A DNA stretch of 64,000 nt, from positions 1 through 64,000 of the forward strand of contig CAJQOM010000007.1 in assembly GCA_905479985.1 (NCBI GenBank), given 5' to 3'. Origin of the DNA: an uncultured Gammaproteobacteria bacterium. GTDB taxonomy: Bacteria > Pseudomonadota > Gammaproteobacteria > Nitrosococcales > Methylophagaceae. The notes beneath the pieces were generated by a model. The model saw nothing but the letters and a program-made list of their open reading frames with translations, ran no database searches and was not told where the DNA came from. Position numbers and translations under genes: made by a program. Below are positions 38,750-48,400 of this stretch, piece after piece; position 1 is the first letter of the stretch; every line of letters starts with the position of its first letter.

Positions 38750-40192
38750 ATGGAATGGGAAGTCGTTATCGGGCTAGAGATTCACGCCCAACTCGCCACC
38801 AAAAGTAAAATATTCTCAAGTGCGGCCACCGCTTATGGTGCTGCGCCCAATACTCAAGCCTGTGCCGTTGATTTAGGTCTACCCGGTGTCTTACCGGTAT
38901 TAAACCAAGAAGCCGTCAGAATGGCGATTAAATTTGGCCTCGCGATTGATGCTGAGTTAACGCAACGCTCGGTCTTCTCCCGTAAAAACTACTTCTATCC
39001 TGATTCACCGAAAGGCTACCAAATCAGTCAATTCGAATTGCCTGTTGTCGGCTTAGGCGAACTGTCTATCGAGCTAGAAGATGGCACTGAGAAAATCATC
39101 GGCATCACCCGCGCCCATCTTGAAGAAGATGCCGGAAAATCAATGCACGAAGACTTCCAAGGCCAAACAGGTATCGATTTAAACCGTGCCGGCACGCCAT
39201 TATTAGAAATCGTCTCCGAACCTGATATGCGCTCAGCGAAAGAAGCTGTCGCCTACATGAAAAAAATCCACTCTCTCGTTCGTTACATCGAAATTTGTGA
39301 CGGCAATATGCAAGAAGGCTCATTCCGGTGCGATGCCAACGTCTCAGTTCGCCCCATGGGCCAAGAAGAATTAGGCACCCGTTCAGAGCTCAAAAACATT
39401 AACTCGTTCCGTAATGTCGAACGTGCCATCAACATCGAAGTCGAACGCCAAATCGAAGTCATCGAAGATGGCGGAAAAGTCGTTCAAGAAACCCGTTTAT
39501 ACGATGCCGATAACAACGAAACACGCTCAATGCGCAGCAAAGAAGAAGCCAACGATTACCGTTACTTTCCTGATCCCGACCTACTTCCATTAGTACTAGA
39601 CGAAGCCATGATCGAGGAAGTCAGAGCCACATTACCCGAATTGCCTAATGCCAAACGCGATCGCTTTATCGCCGACATGGGCTTATCGCTTTATGATGCA
39701 TCCGTACTCACCAGCAGCCGAGAAGTCGCAGATTATTTTGAAGCCGCTTTGGCCGCAGCCAATGATAAAGATGCCAAACAATGTGCCAACTGGGTCATCA
39801 CCACCTTACTAGGCGCACTCAATAAAGCCAGCCTTGAGATTGATCAATCCCCTATCAGTGCCAAACAACTCGGCGGACTACTGGCTCGCATCAGCGACGA
39901 CACCATCTCAGGCAAAATCGCCAAGAAAATTTTCGAAGCCTTATGGGCAGGTGAAGGCAAAGATGCCGACAGCATCATCGAAGACAAAGGCCTAAAACAA
40001 GTCACTGATAGTGGTGCTATCGAAGCCATTATCGACGAAGTCATTGCTAACAACCCCGGTCAAGTCGAACAATTTAGAGCAGGTAAAGAACAACTACTAG
40101 GCTTCTTCGTAGGCCAAGTGATGCAAGCTTCAAGAGGTAAAGCGAATCCAGCGCAGGTTAATGAATTGTTGAAGGCTAAATTGGCTCGCTGA
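38750..40192 (+). CDS. gatB: Aspartyl/glutamyl-tRNA amidotransferase subunit B
   Basis: GatB is the kinase-like subunit of GatCAB, which turns Glu-tRNA(Gln) or Asp-tRNA(Asn) to the amide form. The 480-residue protein begins [15 protein letters not shown] and has [19 protein letters not shown], the [18 protein letters not shown] motif and the [14 protein letters not shown] zinc-near region. A C-terminal helical and YqeY-like tail follows. Its length is standard. gatC and gatA are not adjacent and must be elsewhere. A 162-base gap from divergent lemA would hold promoters. Confidence 0.97.
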   Translation: MEWEVVIGLEIHAQLATKSKIFSSAATAYGAAPNTQACAVDLGLPGVLPVLNQEAVRMAIKFGLAIDAELTQRSVFSRKNYFYPDSPKGYQISQFELPVVGLGELSIELEDGTEKIIGITRAHLEEDAGKSMHEDFQGQTGIDLNRAGTPLLEIVSEPDMRSAKEAVAYMKKIHSLVRYIEICDGNMQEGSFRCDANVSVRPMGQEELGTRSELKNINSFRNVERAINIEVERQIEVIEDGGKVVQETRLYDADNNETRSMRSKEEANDYRYFPDPDLLPLVLDEAMIEEVRATLPELPNAKRDRFIADMGLSLYDASVLTSSREVADYFEAALAAANDKDAKQCANWVITTLLGALNKASLEIDQSPISAKQLGGLLARISDDTISGKIAKKIFEALWAGEGKDADSIIEDKGLKQVTDSGAIEAIIDEVIANNPGQVEQFRAGKEQLLGFFVGQVMQASRGKANPAQVNELLKAKLAR

Positions 40193-40259
40193 GTAGAAGT
40201 TTAATACCCAAAGCACTGCGATAACCTAGTGATAAATTAACCATACTTGGAAAAATCAA

Positions 40260-40718
40260 ATGGACTTAGAGCAAGCAATAACTCTATGGTTTCACTACGA
40301 AACAGTTGCTATGCACTTTAATGAGCTAATAATCCAATACAGGCTCCAATTAATGGCTGGGATTGGAGCAATTGGTGCCATCGCTGGCTATCTTGTAGGA
40401 AGCAAAGTAGCAGAAGAATCAGACAGACATAAACTTCGTGCATTCATTTCAGCAGGACTATTAATCATTCTAGTAGCTGCCGCTTACTTAGATCTGTTTT
40501 ACTATAACGAGTTACTCCGAGGGGCTGTCGACGCCCTACTCGAACTGGAGTGCCAATACCCTGAATTAAACATGAGTAGTTCTATCAAAGCAAGATTCCC
40601 TGATGGAGCAACTAAACACATTTTTATTTCCTATGGATTGGTAATTATTCCCTTATTATTTTTCACAATCTGGGCTTTCTGCACTATGAATACTGGAAAC
40701 TCCAAGGAAAACTTATGA
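40260..40718 (+). CDS. Hypothetical small membrane protein
   Basis: The 152-residue product has three predicted membrane helices: about 31-49 (LMAGIGAIGAIAGYLVG), 62-82 (AFISAGLLIILVAAAYLDLFY) and 122-141 (GLVIIPLLFFTIWAFC). A mostly polar stretch with one cysteine lies between the last two. I recognise no family. It follows gatB by 67 bases on the same strand and is followed by a repeat-rich non-coding region. The codon use is plain and the frame convincing, but no homologue is known to me. Confidence 0.65.
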   Translation: MDLEQAITLWFHYETVAMHFNELIIQYRLQLMAGIGAIGAIAGYLVGSKVAEESDRHKLRAFISAGLLIILVAAAYLDLFYYNELLRGAVDALLELECQYPELNMSSSIKARFPDGATKHIFISYGLVIIPLLFFTIWAFCTMNTGNSKENL

Positions 40719-40789
40719 CTGATAAATACTTACTCCATAAATAAAAACTTCTTTATTTCGTCTTAACGACGAGTTAAGGAAATGCGTGG

Positions 40790-41165
40790 ACATTTCCCTA
40801 ACAACCCTAGGCCACCCCTTGTACTGGCCTGCGGCTTCACTCATCCTTGCCTTATCTCAGGCAGTCGGCTAAAACTCGCTACGCTCAAACACTAGCCGCT
40901 TTTTCACCTGAGATAAAACAAGGATTCGTCAGTACAAAATGGGGATCCGGGAGAAACTCCCCACTTTGAGAAGAGTTCCCAAACCGCCCTTATGCAAAGC
41001 CGAGCTTTGAAAAGCTATTTGAGATCAATACGACGAGTGTCTGAGCGTAGCGAGTTTTCGTCGTATCTCAAGTAGATTGAAAAGTGAGGGAACCCGCAGG
41101 GCAAGCATGGGCTGGCCTTTTGTTTGGTTCTGTTTATTTTGGCCACGCAAAATAAATGAACGCCC
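40790..41165. repeat. Structured intergenic repeat region with three inverted repeats
   Basis: This gene-free stretch holds three hairpins. One large one (40819-40937) has arms TTGTACTG/CAGTACAA, ATCCTTG/CAAGGAT, CTTATCTCAGG/CCTGAGATAA and CGGCTA/TAGCCG. A second (41015-41075) has TTGAGAT/ATCTCAA and TACGACGA/TCGTCGTA. A third (41127-41161) has GTTC-TGTTTATTTTG/CAAAATAAATGAAC. The loops of the first two contain the same 22-base word in opposite orientation, with 21 of 22 matches (40871-40892 and 41037-41058). No open frame of note was seen. Confidence 0.75.
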
Positions 41166-41184
41166 CCACGGCAGTGGTATCAAA

Positions 41185-42465
41185 TTAAAGCTCTGCAATC
41201 TCCCTAGCCGCCGCCAACAACGCCAACCTCGCAATCACCCCATAAGCATAAAACCGATTAGGCCCATCATCCGGAGCCCCCTGTTTATCGGGCGTATTAC
41301 AAGATTGCGCAAACGCCAAAGGCTCAAAATGCATACCCGGCGCATTCAGGTTTTCATTCTCATCTCGGCCGGTATGAACACGGTAAAACCCACCAACCAC
41401 AAAATGATCAATCATATAGACAACCGGTTCGGCGACCGCATTATCATCGCCAATCGTTTCAAAGGTATAAACGCCTTCCTGAATCAATACATTCTCGACT
41501 TCCAGCCCTTCTTTGCTAGACGACATTTTATTGCGTTGCTTACGGTTTAAATTCTCAATTTCTTCAGCACTTTTAACCATCATAATGCCCATACCATAAG
41601 TACCCGTGTCTGATTTGACGACCACAAAGGGTTCTTTCTCGATACCGTATTGATCATATTTTGCTTGTATCTGGCCTAATAAATCAGCCACATTGCCAGA
41701 CAGACACTCAATACCCAGTCGCTCTTTAAAATTGACCTCACCACATTGCAAAGACAGCGGGGAAACTAACCAAGGGTCAATGCCAACTTGCTCAGCAAAT
41801 TTTGCTGCGACGGTCTGGTAGTGCTCAAAATGGTCTGATTTTTTACGATTCGACCAACCGGCAGACAATGGCGGCGTCACTTGTTGTTCTAAATTCTCTA
41901 ATATCGCGGGGCGGCCACCCGACAAATCGTTATTCAACAACACCAAACAAGGTGAGTAATCACCCAAAGCGACGCGATCATCTACCCGGGTCAACGGTTC
42001 TAACAAACACCTTTTGCCCGATGGTAATTCGACTGACAGTGCCTCAGTTAAATCATCCCGCAGACTACCGATACGCGCTTCAATGCCCGCTTGCTCAAAA
42101 ATACCTCTCAGTACTTCAAGGCTTTCTAAATAGAATAAGTTTCGGGTGTGGTTTTCGGCAACAATCAGCACCTTTTTAGCCTTAGGGCAAACACGTTCAA
42201 CAGCCGACTGCACAGCTTGTACACACAGTGGCATAAACGATGGGCTCAGATTATTAAACCCGGCAGAAAAAAGGTTGGTATCAACAGGCGCTAGCTTAAA
42301 ACCGGCATTACGTAAATCAACCGAGGCATAAAAAGGGGCAGGGGTTTCGAGCCATTGCTCTCGTAACCAAGCCTCAACTTTCATTTGATTGTCTAATAAA
42401 TGCGCTTCTAAATGTAAAAGCGGCCCTTGCAAAGCGGTCGTCAGGTTTGGCACAGCTAATGTCAT
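41185..42465 (-). CDS. gshA: Glutamate-cysteine ligase, proteobacterial GshA type (TIGR02049-like)
   Basis: This makes gamma-glutamylcysteine, the first step of glutathione synthesis. The 426-residue protein begins with VPNLTTALQGPLLHLE. It has SVDLRNAGFKLAPVDTNLFSAGFNNL, VLIVAENHTRNLFYLE and VVKSDTGTYGMGIMMVKS, features of the Thiobacillus-type ligase that is unlike E. coli GshA. The C-terminal segment IDHFVVGGFYRVHTGRDENENLNAPG resembles the metal-binding part of ATP-grasp proteins. It is divergent from the pil operon and no gshB is adjacent. Confidence 0.9.
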   Translation of the reverse strand: MTLAVPNLTTALQGPLLHLEAHLLDNQMKVEAWLREQWLETPAPFYASVDLRNAGFKLAPVDTNLFSAGFNNLSPSFMPLCVQAVQSAVERVCPKAKKVLIVAENHTRNLFYLESLEVLRGIFEQAGIEARIGSLRDDLTEALSVELPSGKRCLLEPLTRVDDRVALGDYSPCLVLLNNDLSGGRPAILENLEQQVTPPLSAGWSNRKKSDHFEHYQTVAAKFAEQVGIDPWLVSPLSLQCGEVNFKERLGIECLSGNVADLLGQIQAKYDQYGIEKEPFVVVKSDTGTYGMGIMMVKSAEEIENLNRKQRNKMSSSKEGLEVENVLIQEGVYTFETIGDDNAVAEPVVYMIDHFVVGGFYRVHTGRDENENLNAPGMHFEPLAFAQSCNTPDKQGAPDDGPNRFYAYGVIARLALLAAAREIAEL

Positions 42466-42695
42466 ATCGAATCGGCCCTAATATCAGTCAGAAAGCCACT
42501 TTAAAGAGGCCGTAACATGTGAATCAACACACAGTTTTAGCAGATGCTGTCATGCATACTACATTCTCGTATGTAACGAACCCTTATGGCAAGAACAACT
42601 TTTAAAGTTTGTGACTAGCTTGACGATAAAAAATAGGTTATCTTCATTATTGTCCTTGCCCAACTAAATTAAATCTAAAGGTATAATTTTAAGTT

Positions 42696-43127
42696 GTGAG
42701 TGATAATCAAACTGAATTTTCTGATTTAAAGGTCATGGTCATCGATGACAGTAAGACCATCCGCCGCTCGGCCGAAACATTGCTGAAAAAAGCCGGTTGC
42801 GAAGTACTTACTGCTGAGAATGGCTTTGAAGCCCTGCCGATCATTAGCGAGCAACATCCTGATATTCTCTTTATAGATATCATGATGCCACGCCTTGATG
42901 GCTATCAAACCTGCTCCCTTGTTAAAAGCAATCCCAAGTTTAGTGATATTCCTATTGTAATGTTATCCAGTAAGGATGGCTTATTCGATCGGGCTAAAGG
43001 CCGAGTCGTCGGAGCAGAAGAATACCTCACCAAGCCCTTTACACGAGAAGATCTCCTCGGTGCTATTCGAACACACCTATTGGCGAAAAAGTCTGACTCA
43101 GCGCCCCTTTCATTGGAAATTGAATAA
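42696..43127 (+). CDS. pilG: Response regulator PilG
   Basis: PilG is a CheY-like regulator controlling twitching and pilus extension. The 143-residue protein has the acidic pair D17/D18, the phosphoacceptor D61 in LFIDIMMPRLDG and the lysine K113 in LTKPF. The N-terminal extension before the receiver is short. The start is GTG with AAAGG about 13 bases upstream, slightly far. It is the first gene of the pilGHI-J-chpA-chpC set, and is 2 bases before pilH. Confidence 0.93.
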   Translation: MSDNQTEFSDLKVMVIDDSKTIRRSAETLLKKAGCEVLTAENGFEALPIISEQHPDILFIDIMMPRLDGYQTCSLVKSNPKFSDIPIVMLSSKDGLFDRAKGRVVGAEEYLTKPFTREDLLGAIRTHLLAKKSDSAPLSLEIE

Positions 43128-43129
43128 CC

Positions 43130-43501
43130 ATGGCACTTATTCTCATTGCAGATGATTCTCCCACCGAAGTCTTTATCTTAAAAAAGATTTTAGAAAAGCA
43201 TAAACACCAAGTGATTGTTGCTGAAGATGGACAAAAAGCCATCGCCTTAACCCATAGCAAAAGGCCTAATTTAATCGTCATGGATGTCATCATGCCCAAT
43301 TTAAATGGGTTTCAAACCACACGGAATTTATCCAAAGATCCCAGCACCAGCAATATCCCTATCGTTATCGTATCGTACAAAGATCAAGCATCAGATAAGC
43401 TCTGGGGTTTAAGACAAGGTGCGAAAGGCTATCTTGGTAAACCGATTACTGAGGCTTTACTCATGGCTGAGGTGAATAAATTACTAGGACTTGCGGCATG
43501 A
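43130..43501 (+). CDS. pilH: Response regulator PilH
   Basis: PilH is the second CheY-like protein of the Pil-Chp system, acting on pilus retraction or as phosphate sink. The 123-residue receiver has D8/D9, the phosphoacceptor D52 in IVMDVIMPNLNG and LGKPITE. Its length and lack of extension are typical. It is separated by 2 bases from pilG and overlaps pilI by 4 bases (ATGA). Confidence 0.94.
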   Translation: MALILIADDSPTEVFILKKILEKHKHQVIVAEDGQKAIALTHSKRPNLIVMDVIMPNLNGFQTTRNLSKDPSTSNIPIVIVSYKDQASDKLWGLRQGAKGYLGKPITEALLMAEVNKLLGLAA

Positions 43502-44046
43502 GCCAAATCAGCACCCCCTTAGATGTTATCCAACTACTCCACGATATTGAGCAGCGAAGTCAACAAGGCGGTAACCGATTATCTCAACAAGGTGATCGTC
43601 AAGGATCATGGACTGCGATTGATTTTAAATTAGCCCAATTGAATTACTTAATACCGATAACCGAAACACGGGAAATATTCCCTGTACCCCAACAAATTAC
43701 CCCTGTTCCACGTGCAAAATCATGGGTCTACGGCATTGCTAACTTACGTGGCGAGCTGTTACCTATCTTCGATTTAAAATGCTTTTTACTAGGCCAGAAG
43801 TCAAAAGTATCAAAAAGAAGCAGGGTACTAGTGCTCAATCACCCCAATATCTACTCAGGCTTATTAGTCGATGATGTCTTTGGGTTAAAACACTTTCAAG
43901 AGCAACCCACCCAAACGTCACAACAAAGAGACAGTGCAATTGCCGCTTACCTCAACGGAAATATGACCCAAAATGGAACCAGCTGGGATGTCTTTAGCTT
44001 CCAAAAGTTAGCGACCGACCTACGGTTTTTAAATGCTGCCAAATAA
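43498..44046 (+). CDS. pilI: CheW-like coupling protein PilI
   Basis: PilI couples the receptor PilJ to the kinase ChpA. The 182-residue protein has a CheW fold: IDFKLAQLNYLIPITETREIFPVP at the start of the domain and YGIANLRGELLPIFDLKCFLLG in the middle, then LLVDDVFGLKHF. The first 35 residues are a Gln/Arg-rich lead. It overlaps pilH by 4 bases and lies 24 bases before pilJ. Confidence 0.93.
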   Translation: MSQISTPLDVIQLLHDIEQRSQQGGNRLSQQGDRQGSWTAIDFKLAQLNYLIPITETREIFPVPQQITPVPRAKSWVYGIANLRGELLPIFDLKCFLLGQKSKVSKRSRVLVLNHPNIYSGLLVDDVFGLKHFQEQPTQTSQQRDSAIAAYLNGNMTQNGTSWDVFSFQKLATDLRFLNAAK

Positions 44047-44070
44047 TACTCAAGTGTTAGGAAAACAATT

Positions 44071-45336
44071 ATGAACTCCTCAAGTAAACTCTTTTACTCA
44101 TCATTATTCTCCTCGAAGAATATATTTAATCTATTCTTAATGGTGCTGTTTGCCGGGATAACGATTTATGGCATTTGGTTGCTGGCGTCCGACCAGCTTC
44201 CCGTCTTTCTCGATAATAAAATCCAGTTTACTGGTGCCGTTGTAGCAGCATTATTAATCACTATCTTATTGACTGCCCATTTGAGTTATGTGCCATTAGA
44301 TACATTGCAAGCTTCCTTAAATCAAATGGAATCGCGCAACCGCCAAAATCAGGATGCCATCTTAAGGCTCCTCGATGAAATGGGTGACCTTGCCGACGGT
44401 GATTTAACCGTCTCAGCCACCGTAACGGAAAACATCACCGGCGCCATTGCCGACTCAGTGAATTTCACGATTGATGAATTACGTAACCTTGTCACCAAGA
44501 TCAATACCACAACCCTACAAGTCGCTTCGGCAGCACAAGAAACACAGGCCACGGCATTACACTTAACAGATGCAAGTGACCATCAGGCACAGCAAATAAC
44601 GGAAGTAAGTACTGCTATCACTGAAATGGCCGGCTCTATCGAACAAGTATCACAAAATGCCAGCCAATCTTCTGATGTCGCAACACAATCAGTAAACTTA
44701 GCCGCCCAAGGTAACGAAGCGGTGAAAAAAGCCATCAACGGAATGGATACCATCCGTGAGCAAATCCAAGAAACATCCAAACGGATTAAACGACTCGGAG
44801 AAAGTTCACAACAAATCGGTGACATCGTCGAATTGATCAACGATATCGCGGAACAAACCAACATCCTCTCCCTGAATGCCGCTATCCAAGCCACCATGGC
44901 CGGTGAAGCAGGACGGGGGTTTGCCGTCGTAGCCGATGAGGTTCAACGTCTTGCTGAACGCTCAGGTAGTGCAACTAAGCAAATCGACGCCTTAGTAAAA
45001 ACCATTCAAAACGATACCAGTGAAGCGATTAGCTCAATGGAACGCAGTACCACTGAAGTTGTCGCAGGAGCCCGGTTATCACAGGATGCCGGCGCCTCAC
45101 TTGAACAAATTGAAGGCGTATCACATCGTCTAGCTGACTTGATTAACAACATCTCCGATGCAGCGAAACAGCAAGCCAGTGCCGCTGTCAGTACCTCAGA
45201 CAACATGAACGTGATTCAAGAAATCACCATGCAAACATCAATAGGTACCAACGAAAGCGCTGCTTCTATCGGCCGTTTATTAGAACTGACCAATGAGCTA
45301 CGTACCTCTGTTTCTGGCTTTAAATTGCCATCATAA
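44071..45336 (+). CDS. pilJ: Methyl-accepting chemotaxis protein, short PilJ
   Basis: This is the receptor of the Pil-Chp system. The 421-residue product has two membrane helices (about 17-38 and 50-70) with only about a dozen residues between them. A HAMP-like segment with [13 protein letters not shown] follows, and a cytoplasmic coiled coil whose tip holds [31 protein letters not shown] (about 264-294). Pseudomonas PilJ has about 680 residues with a large periplasmic sensor; that part is absent here. The gene is intact, so the shortened form is its natural state. The place between pilI and chpA gives the name. Confidence 0.9.
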   Translation: MNSSSKLFYSSLFSSKNIFNLFLMVLFAGITIYGIWLLASDQLPVFLDNKIQFTGAVVAALLITILLTAHLSYVPLDTLQASLNQMESRNRQNQDAILRLLDEMGDLADGDLTVSATVTENITGAIADSVNFTIDELRNLVTKINTTTLQVASAAQETQATALHLTDASDHQAQQITEVSTAITEMAGSIEQVSQNASQSSDVATQSVNLAAQGNEAVKKAINGMDTIREQIQETSKRIKRLGESSQQIGDIVELINDIAEQTNILSLNAAIQATMAGEAGRGFAVVADEVQRLAERSGSATKQIDALVKTIQNDTSEAISSMERSTTEVVAGARLSQDAGASLEQIEGVSHRLADLINNISDAAKQQASAAVSTSDNMNVIQEITMQTSIGTNESAASIGRLLELTNELRTSVSGFKLPS

Positions 45337-45405
45337 AGTGAATTCAAAGGCGATATACATGTTCGACATTGCATTAACGCATTCATCTATTGTCTGGGGT
45401 AAATA

Positions 45406-48400
45406 ATGGCTCAGATAACGAATGGTAATTACGACGCCCTCGCATGGGTTCAAAATGAGGTTCAGCAATCACTCGCTGACGCCTTACAAATACTCACGCG
45501 TTTTATTGATGCGCCACAAGATTCGGCAACCCTAGAGCCCTGCATTACACAACTACACCAAGTCACCGGCATTATGGAAATGCTCGACCTGCAAGGTGCT
45601 TTGTTACTCAGCCAAGAAATGCTGGCCTCTGCCACCAAAATTCGCAGCCAATCAGGCGACAACACTACCCGGATGCAAGATAGTCTGCTGAAAGGCTTGT
45701 TATTACTGCCTAATTACTTAAAACAAGTTGGGCCGAACATCAGCGATCATCCCCTTCGCCTGATCAGCACCATTAACGAATTACGCTTAAGCCGCGATGA
45801 CAAAATCATCACTGCTGATAGCCTATTCAAACCCAGCTTATCAGTTCCTTTGCCAAATGAAATCACCCCAAAACCGCATGACGCCACCGCAAAAAGTAAT
45901 CTTGCCATGGCTAAAATGGGGCATGCTTTTCAAGTTTCATTGGTCAGTTGGATCAAAAATAACGACAACGAAAGTCTTAACAAAATTGGTCAATTAATCC
46001 ATTATTTACGGATTAGCTGTACCCACGAACGCAGTATCATCCTTTGGTGGATTGCCGAAGGCTTTATCGAAGCACTTAATGACGGTGGGCTGCCTATTGA
46101 CACCAAAAGCAAGCTTAGCATCGGCAAACTAAATGATCCGATTAAGCTGCTCACCAAACATGACGAACAATATTTACTGTCCCTGTTCCCGACAGACATT
46201 GTGCACCAATTACTGTTGCTCATCGCACAGTCAACGAGTTCTGGCACCCACGTTAGCTTGATCAAAGCCGCCTTTAACCTAGACTTTTATGACCAAAATA
46301 TTCATCAAAAAATATACAGCTTCACCGATGGTGCGCTCACCGAAGCCCGTGCTGGTATCTTGGAGCAATTATTAGAAGTCAAAGAACAACTCAATCAATT
46401 CAACCGTGAAGATGCCGATGCGACAAATGCACTCGAGCAACTCACCACACAATTTTCAAGCTTAGCCAGCTCACTTGACCTCATCACAGAAGACACCGCT
46501 AGCCAATTACTACGCCAACATCAAGAAGCCTTATCCGCAAGCTTAAGTCAGGGCGAATTGCCGGCAGATAGCCAATTAATGGCACTGGCTGATGATCTAC
46601 TCCGTGTTGAAAACCAGTTACAACAAAGCAATCAAATTGCTAACCCACAAGACAAGCAAAACGACGATCTGCAAAGCGCTGTCATCGACGAATGTCTCAA
46701 TGAATTAGCGAATATTAAAGAAACGTTAATCCTTGTTGAAAATAAACGTGTCAACAATGACGACGTCATTCCAGATACTGCCGCGCAAATTGCCCTGATC
46801 GCCGGTAGTACATCAATGATAAGCCTTGATGACACCACGCAGTTACTAGAAGACACCGCAGCCAAAATGGTCGATCGCCATACCAACCAAAACGATTTCA
46901 CTGATAACGAATTGGGGTTATTGGCTGAGGTCATTGCGGCGACAGAATTATATTTGGAAGGGCTTAGTCAGCATGGACAACACCAAACACAGTTCATCAC
47001 TCAAGCAAAATATCAACTAGACCATTTTGAACAATTAGCCCGTGGGGAAACCATTACTGAGGATACTAATCTTGGTAATGCTGAACTACAGTCTGAACAA
47101 AGCCCACAAGCTGAAACCAGTGTTGATCGATATATACAACTACAGCAAATGGCTGCGCCTCACTTTGCCGAAGAAGAAATAAGCCTCGAGTTAGACCAAC
47201 CAGAGCCTATCCCAGTCGTTCAAACTGACACCAGTGTTGATAAATATATCCAACAACTTGAATCTGTACCGGTTGAAAAACAAACAACAAGTGTTGATCG
47301 GTATATTCAGCAACTTGAATCTGCACCGGTTGAAAAACAAGCAACAAGCGTCGATCGTTATATTCAACAACTTGAATCTACACCGGTTGAAAAGCAATCA
47401 ACAAGTGTTGATCGGTATATTCAACAACTTGAATCCGCACCCGTTGAAAAACAACCAACAAGTGTCGATCGTTATATTGAACAACTGAGCACGTCCGAAC
47501 TGATTATAGAATCCGAGATTATTGAGCCCGATAATCTTGAATTAGAGCCATTGTTCGACCTAAACATTAATGATCTTCAAACAGTCGAGCCACCTTCAGT
47601 AGAAACCGAACTACAATTTGCCGAAGGCATCGATCCCGACATTGCCGAAGTCTTTATCGAAGAAGCTGATGAAGTCATCGCAGAATTAGATACCTTAATT
47701 CCAAGCTGGCAAGCAACACAAAGCGCGGAAGACCTTGCCACTATTCGTCGCCATTACCATACCTTAAAAGGCAGCGGACGCATGGCGGGTGCCGAGGTTA
47801 TCGGTGATTTGGCTTGGTCAATCGAAGATTTACTCAATCTCACACTCGATAATCAAATTGAAACATCAGCGGCTGTCCAAGACATTGTTATAAAAAGTCA
47901 TCAACTGATCCCATCACTCATCACCCGTTTTACCCAAGGTGACTTATCAGGGGAGGAAGATGTCAATGCCATTAAAGCATCGATCACGGCGCTAATACAG
48001 CCGAATGTCGAATCAGACACAGAAAATACTGACGCAACAGACAGAGAATTACGCCAAATCTTCAGTGATGAAGCCTCTGACCATATCAGCGCCTTCAAAG
48101 ATCAAATCTCTAATACAGCTTGGCCATTCCCTATTAGCGAAGCTATCTTGCAAACGACGCACTCGCTCAAAGGCTCCGCTCGAGTGGCAAATGTCAATGC
48201 CGTTGCCGACGTAGCCGACGCCTTCGACAAGACATTACACCAGCTTTACCAACAAAATATCTCGTTAAATGAACTCCAACTCAACACGCTCAACAAAGGT
48301 GTTACCGGCCTAGAACACCTCATTGATGATGCCGTCATAAATCAAGAGAACCCGCAACAAGTCGATGATTTATTAGCCCTTATCAGCACACTAGAAACGG

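Noticed and set aside
40719-40789. Possible small gene after the membrane protein
   Set aside because: No frame with start, ribosome site and length was seen; the following part is hairpin repeats.
42620-42650. Promoter for pilG (TTGACG and CATTAT)
   Set aside because: The -35 is good but the -10 is poor and the spacing 19 bases, so it is not listed as a feature.
47191-47488. Open frames on both strands with Asn/Leu-rich repeats
   Set aside because: They are shifted readings of the 57-bp tandem repeat inside chpA; the true frame is the kinase.
47230-47499. CRISPR-like array
   Set aside because: The units are directly adjacent 57-base repeats in frame with chpA, with no spacers.
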